Source of the DNA: Blastocladiella emersonii ATCC 22665
Taxonomy: Eukaryota > Blastocladiomycota > Blastocladiomycetes > Blastocladiales > Blastocladiaceae
Direction: 5' to 3'
DNA length: 64,000 nucleotides
Assembly (NCBI GenBank): GCA_025594325.1
Contig: JANHCV010000003.1
Coordinates: 1,364,001 to 1,428,000 of the forward strand
A model generated the notes under the pieces. The model did not search any database. It had not been told where the DNA came from and saw only the letters and a list, made by a program, of their open reading frames with translations. Position 1 is the first letter of the stretch. Each line of letters opens with the position of its first letter. A program made the position numbers and the translations under genes. Shown in pieces: positions 60,187-64,000 of the stretch.

Positions 60187-63100
60187 TCACGGCGACTTGG
60201 GTTTCGTTGATACCCTTCGACTCGGCGCTGCTTTCGGCGAAGCCGCCGCCGCGGCCTCGCTCGATGGTGGCGCAGCAGCAGCAGCGGGCGGCGGCACTGC
60301 TGGACTCGTTGGCCGACTCGTATCCGCGCCGCCATCGTCCCGCGCCGCGTCCCCGCCGCCGCCGCCGGTCCCGCTCCCGCTGAGATGGCCCGACGCGACG
60401 TACCCGATACTGTCGACGGCCTGGAGCACGCGCTCAATGCGGCGCACGTCGTTCTCGTCGAGATCGTCCGGCTCGAGCTTCGAGTTGGCCATGAGCTCGT
60501 CCTGCAGGTGCCGCATGATCGGCATCCCCGCCGCCTTCCCCCCGGCCGCCGCCGGCTCGCCCGTGAGGCTCAGCATGCTCGACATGCTGTTGCCGACCAC
60601 GATGTTGTTCGGGCGGCCCGGCGCCAGCGAGGGCAGCGAGCCGTTCGACGGGTCGCCGCCGTTGCTTCCGCCCGTGGCCGCGGTGGCGCCGGCGGGCGCG
60701 AGCGACGAGAAGCCCCACCCGGCGACCGTGCACTGGTGCACGTACAGGTACGCCATGATCTGGCCCGCGCGGTCGACGCCGACGCGGCCCGCGCCGTAGT
60801 CGTGTTCCGAGATCACGTAGTGCTGGACAGCGAGCTCGCGCTGGACGCCCGGCAAGATCTCGTTGAGCGCCTCGATGAACCGGGCCTGGGTCAAGAACCC
60901 GACGGCGTGCAGGTCGTAGCGCGCGAGCAGGCGCGTGAACCCGCGCACGTTGGGCTCCATGCGGCGGCGCAACATCGTCTTGATCTGCTCGCGCACGCTC
61001 TCGCCGTGGATCTTGGTGCCCGCGCCGTGGTACGCCTGCTGCTCCAGCTCCAGCTGCTCGTACAGCGCGTCGCTCCGGCACGGGTACAGCGCGTGGATGA
61101 TTTTGCGGTACTTGGGCGAGTCCAGCGGCTCGTTCAGCGATATGTAGTGCGCCACGTGCCGGAAGTACTTCCACACGCACGAGTCGGAGCCGGCCAGGTG
61201 GCGCACGAAGAGTTGGATGTTCTACGAGAGTCGCGGGGGTGAGTGTGCGGCCGTGGCCATGGTCGTGTTCGTGGTCGTTAACCGTACCGTGTTGGTCTCC
61301 TGGTGGTGCTCGAGCGCGGCCAGCACCTCGTACACTACGCGGTTCGCCACGGCAACGACGTGGTAGCGTCCGATGATAAAGTCGTAGAAGAACTCCTACG
61401 CGACCACGAGAGAGTGAGCCACAGTCGAAGAGAAACGAATGCGGCACGTACAATGAAGCTCGAGGTGTGGTCGGTGCTGTCGAGCTCGTAGTTCCACCGC
61501 GCATCGTAGAGGTCCGAAATGAGCCGCGTCAGCCGGTCCATGGTGAAGACGCGCGGGAGGACGGGTCGCCGTAGTCCTCGCTTGTTGCTACACACGCGGC
61601 GGGCCGGAAGCGTGAGTCGGCGGCGACGTGCAAGCGAAGAGAAAGAGCACCGACAAGATGTAGTGCCAGATCACCTTGAAGTATCGCGACGCGCGGTGGA
61701 TCCGCATCTCGACAAAGTCCTCGTGCTCGTCGTCGTTGATGGCGAAGCTGTCGTTGAGCAGGACCTTGGTCGGGATCGGGATCGTGAGGTTCGGGCGGCG
61801 GAACTGGACGTGGGTCGTACCCGCGGGCAGCTGGACCGTCCACGAGTACCCCTGGCCGGCGGCGACGCGCGCGTCGTAGTAGTCGAGGACGCCCGGCGAC
61901 GGCATGTGCGGGCACACGAGGACGCGTTCGGCGCACCGCGAGCAGTACGGCACGCGCTTCTCGGGGCGGAACGACCGGCCGCCGTCCGTCGACACGAGCA
62001 GGGCGAGCGCGTATTTGCGCTGCGTCTCGTGCGCAAAGCGCGCCCACTCAATGTACTCGGCCGTCTCGCGGTACCGAGCCAGCGCGGCCTGCAGCGAGCG
62101 CTTGTGGTCGGTCAGCAGCGCGAGCTCGTTCTCGAGCTGGACCATGGACGTCTCGAACTCGCGCATCAGGTGCTGCTGCTCGATGTCGTCCTCCTCGCGG
62201 CCCGAGTTGCCGAGGATCTCGCGCTTCTTGCGGATCTGCAGCAGGCTGCTCTCGAGGTCGTCAATGTGGTTGTTCATGATGTCGAAGAGCTGGCGCTGCA
62301 GCGTCTCGGTCTCCTTGATGGAGATCTCGGTGACGCGCATCGGGTCGGGCACCATGAGCTCGCGCTTCTCGGTGACCCAGATGCGCGCCGAGAGCTGGTC
62401 GTCGTTCGAGTCCTTGGACGTCTTGAACACGGACAGCCGCTCGATGGTGTTGTTGGCCTGCGCGAGCGACAGCTCGACCGTCTCGCGCTCGCGCGCCGCC
62501 AGGTCGAGCTTCATCTGGTACGCCTTGTTGAGCTCGTCCATCTCCATGTCCTTTTCGCCGAGCCGCCGCTCGAGCTTGGAGATGGTCTCCTTGAGCTCGG
62601 CAATCGAGTCCTCGCGGTTCAGAATCTCCTGCTTGGACGCGATGATCCGCTTCTGCAGCAGCGAGATGTCGCGCTCGCGCACCTTGACCTTGTGCTGCAG
62701 GTCGGCCAGCGTCTCGCGGCTCTCGGTCAGCTCCTCCTTGCGCATGTCACCGAGCCGCGTCACCAGCACGAACCACGGGATCTTGTCGAGCGATGTCACC
62801 TTGTCGACGGCCGACGAGATGTGTGGCGAAAGTGTCAGCTGGTTTGAGAAGATGGCCGTCTCGAGCTCCTGCCGGATCGTGTCCATCATGGGCCCGAGCG
62901 TTGGCGCAAACGACGGCACGGTCGCTACACCGCGTGCGGGTCAGTGGGAAGACGTAGTGATGGTGCGGGTACCCTGCTGTACCCAAAACTTCAAAGCACG
63001 CGCGGACGCGTGACTCGTTGGGCGCGTCGGGTGCTCGACTCAGTTTTTCTCGTAGGTCGATCTCGAGGCCGAGCACTAGACGGCATTATGGTCATAAATC

Positions 63101-63211
63101 AGCTCGATTGCATGTATCTCGCGGTGAAAGGGTGGACTCACCCGAGCGGGTCGGCAGCCGGGCGCCGGTCCCCATGGCTGCCGATATTCCATTTGCATTC
63201 GCTGATGGCAT
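60187..63211 (-). CDS. Coiled-coil protein resembling TSNAXIP1, with helical C-terminal domain
   Basis: Six exons: 63211-63142, 63075-62983, 62924-61655, 61587-61452, 61395-61288 and 61221-60187 (introns 56-67 bp), about 903 residues. The region after exon 1 (LGLEIDLREKLSRAPDAPNE, ...VRACFEVLATVPSFAPTLGPM) matches the order of the TSNAXIP1 N-terminal domain: a Glu-Leu-rich helix, a PNE-R turn, then a helix with a P-L pair. A 200-residue coiled coil follows (RERDISLLQKRIIASKQEI). Next comes a beta-rich domain with two CxxC-like pairs (YCSRCAERVLVCPHM), then helices and an EF-hand-like stretch (LLARYDLHAVGFLTQARFIE) before a disordered tail. The exon 3/4 joint is uncertain: a GTGATC donor at 61674 with an AAG acceptor also stays in frame. 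Animal TSNAXIP1 is associated with sperm and cilia, so a flagellar role is plausible. Confidence 0.6.
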
Positions 63212-63525
63212 GGTTTTTGGTTTTGCTGGTTGGCTCTCTAGACAAGCACTCGGCTAAGGTTGGGATTGTCTCGCGGCCGGCCGACGCGTCCCGCACGACG
63301 CGTCGCGAAAGCAGGTGAGGTCACACGGGTGAACGCCGCTCCTCGCTTCCTCGTGTGAGTCGGTCGCTGAACGAGAAGTGCGTTCTCGAGCCCAAGTCCC
63401 GCTGCACCCCCACACTCCATGTAAACGGCGGATCGGCGCACTCCATTACTTTGCGCAAACAGAGACCACGCATCGACGCTATACATACACACGCGCGAAA
63501 CCCACCCGCCCCTGTACACGACACG
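63212..63525. other. Divergent promoter between TSNAXIP1-like gene and SMC1
   Basis: About 310 bp. It contains TTGTCTCGCGGCC (63267-63279, also at 9272-9284) and two ACGCGT words (63283-63288 and 63299-63304). GCTATACATACACACGCG at 63478 may serve as the SMC1 promoter core. ACGCGT matches the MluI cell-cycle box of yeast, which fits a cohesin gene; this link is inference. Confidence 0.55.
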
Positions 63526-64000
63526 ATGGGTCGCCTCGTCCAGCTCGAGGTCGAGAACTTCAAGTCGTACCGCGGCCGCCATGTCATTGGCCCCTTCAAG
63601 GACCTGACGGCCGTCATCGGGCCCAACGGCTCGGGTGCGTTGCATACTCCTTCGCCGCATTGAGCGCATTTGCGGACCTTGTCTGACGCGACGCACCGGC
63701 CTCCCGCGAGTCTAGGCAAGTCCAACCTCATGGACGCCATCTCGTTCGTGCTCGGCGTGCAGTCGTCGCACCTGCGCTCGACCAACCTCAAGGAGCTCAT
63801 CTACCGCGGGCGCGCGCGGCTCGACGGGGACGGCGCCGAGATCCCGGGCACGTCCGAGTCGGCGACCTCGGCGTCCGTGTCGGCCATGTACGAGGACGAC
63901 GAAGGGAACCAGGTCCGCTTCACGCGCACCATCTCGGGCAGCGGCACCTCCGACTACCGCGTCAACGGCACTCTGACCAAGCGCGAGCCGTACGTGGCGT
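63526..64000 (+). CDS. SMC1: Cohesin subunit SMC1 (5' part; runs off the window)
   Basis: ATPase subunit of the cohesin ring that holds sister chromatids together. Exon 1 (63526-63634) and the start of exon 2 (63716 onwards) are seen, joined in phase 1 across an 81-bp intron (GTGCGT...TCTAG). The intron falls inside the Walker A motif: AVIGPNGSG is joined to [14 protein letters not shown]. The N-terminus [20 protein letters not shown] and [14 protein letters not shown] are diagnostic of SMC1 rather than SMC2, 3 or 4. Asp/Gly/Ser-rich residues ([16 protein letters not shown]) form a loop before [19 protein letters not shown]. The frame is open to the edge; roughly 1,100 further residues are expected to the right. 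Confidence 0.93.

Overview
The window is about 64 kb of nuclear DNA from a flagellated (zoosporic) fungus. It is GC-rich. Most genes carry several short introns of about 55-100 bp that start with GTACG/GTGCG/GTATG-type donors and usually end in TGTAG. The gene set is fungal or opisthokont: YTM1, TRM82, a UVRAG/VPS38 protein, a PHO80-type cyclin and a PFF1-like M28 protease. GAS8/DRC4, a core axonemal nexin-dynein subunit, implies a motile flagellum. GC content and intron style fit Blastocladiomycota (for example Blastocladiella) better than most chytrids; that placement is inference.

Layout. 1-9.1 kb is a run of five minus-strand genes: proteasome beta1 (PSMB6), ribosome-assembly WDR12/YTM1, a ZWILCH homologue (RZZ kinetochore complex), a basic unrecognised protein and the tRNA m7G methyltransferase subunit TRM82. 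10-26.6 kb is a plus-strand run: S-adenosylmethionine synthetase, a membrane-anchored ankyrin/JmjC protein, kynurenine 3-monooxygenase, a casein-kinase-1 with a very long Gln/Pro-rich N-terminus, GAS8/DRC4, the RBM39-like splicing factor and UVRAG/VPS38. 26.6-29.3 kb (minus) is a GPI-anchored cell-surface protein with a von Willebrand D domain. 30.1-32.0 kb is an AidB-type acyl-CoA dehydrogenase. 32-35 kb is gene-poor and looks more AT-rich than its surroundings by eye. It holds two gene fragments: a frameshifted membrane ORF and a piece resembling PLAA/UFD3.

35-48 kb (plus) carries an M28 membrane protease, a Wee1/Myt1-family kinase, an orphan membrane-anchored protein and a secreted Thr-rich/Gly-Tyr-Gln-Pro protein. 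48.6-51.3 kb (minus) has a tandem BRCT-like protein and MCMBP. 52.5-54 kb (plus) is a Ser/Thr-rich single-pass membrane protein resembling a cell-wall sensor. 54.3-56.1 kb (minus) is mitochondrial glutamate dehydrogenase, 57.4-60 kb (plus) a PHO80-like cyclin, 60.2-63.2 kb (minus) a coiled-coil protein resembling TSNAXIP1, and 63.5 kb to the end the 5' part of cohesin SMC1.

There is no operon logic, but chromosome-segregation and cell-cycle genes are frequent (ZWILCH, Wee1/Myt1, MCMBP, BRCT protein, PHO80-like cyclin, SMC1), and two genes point to the flagellum. Intergenic DNA repeatedly carries GCGAGACG/ACGCGTCGC words, including two exact 18-base copies in opposite orientation, a perfect GCGAGACA hairpin and CATGGCCATG palindromes. 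No tRNA, rRNA, CRISPR array or intact transposon was found. Gene models are reading-frame and splice-site reconstructions by eye, so start codons and exon edges have not been tested against transcripts.
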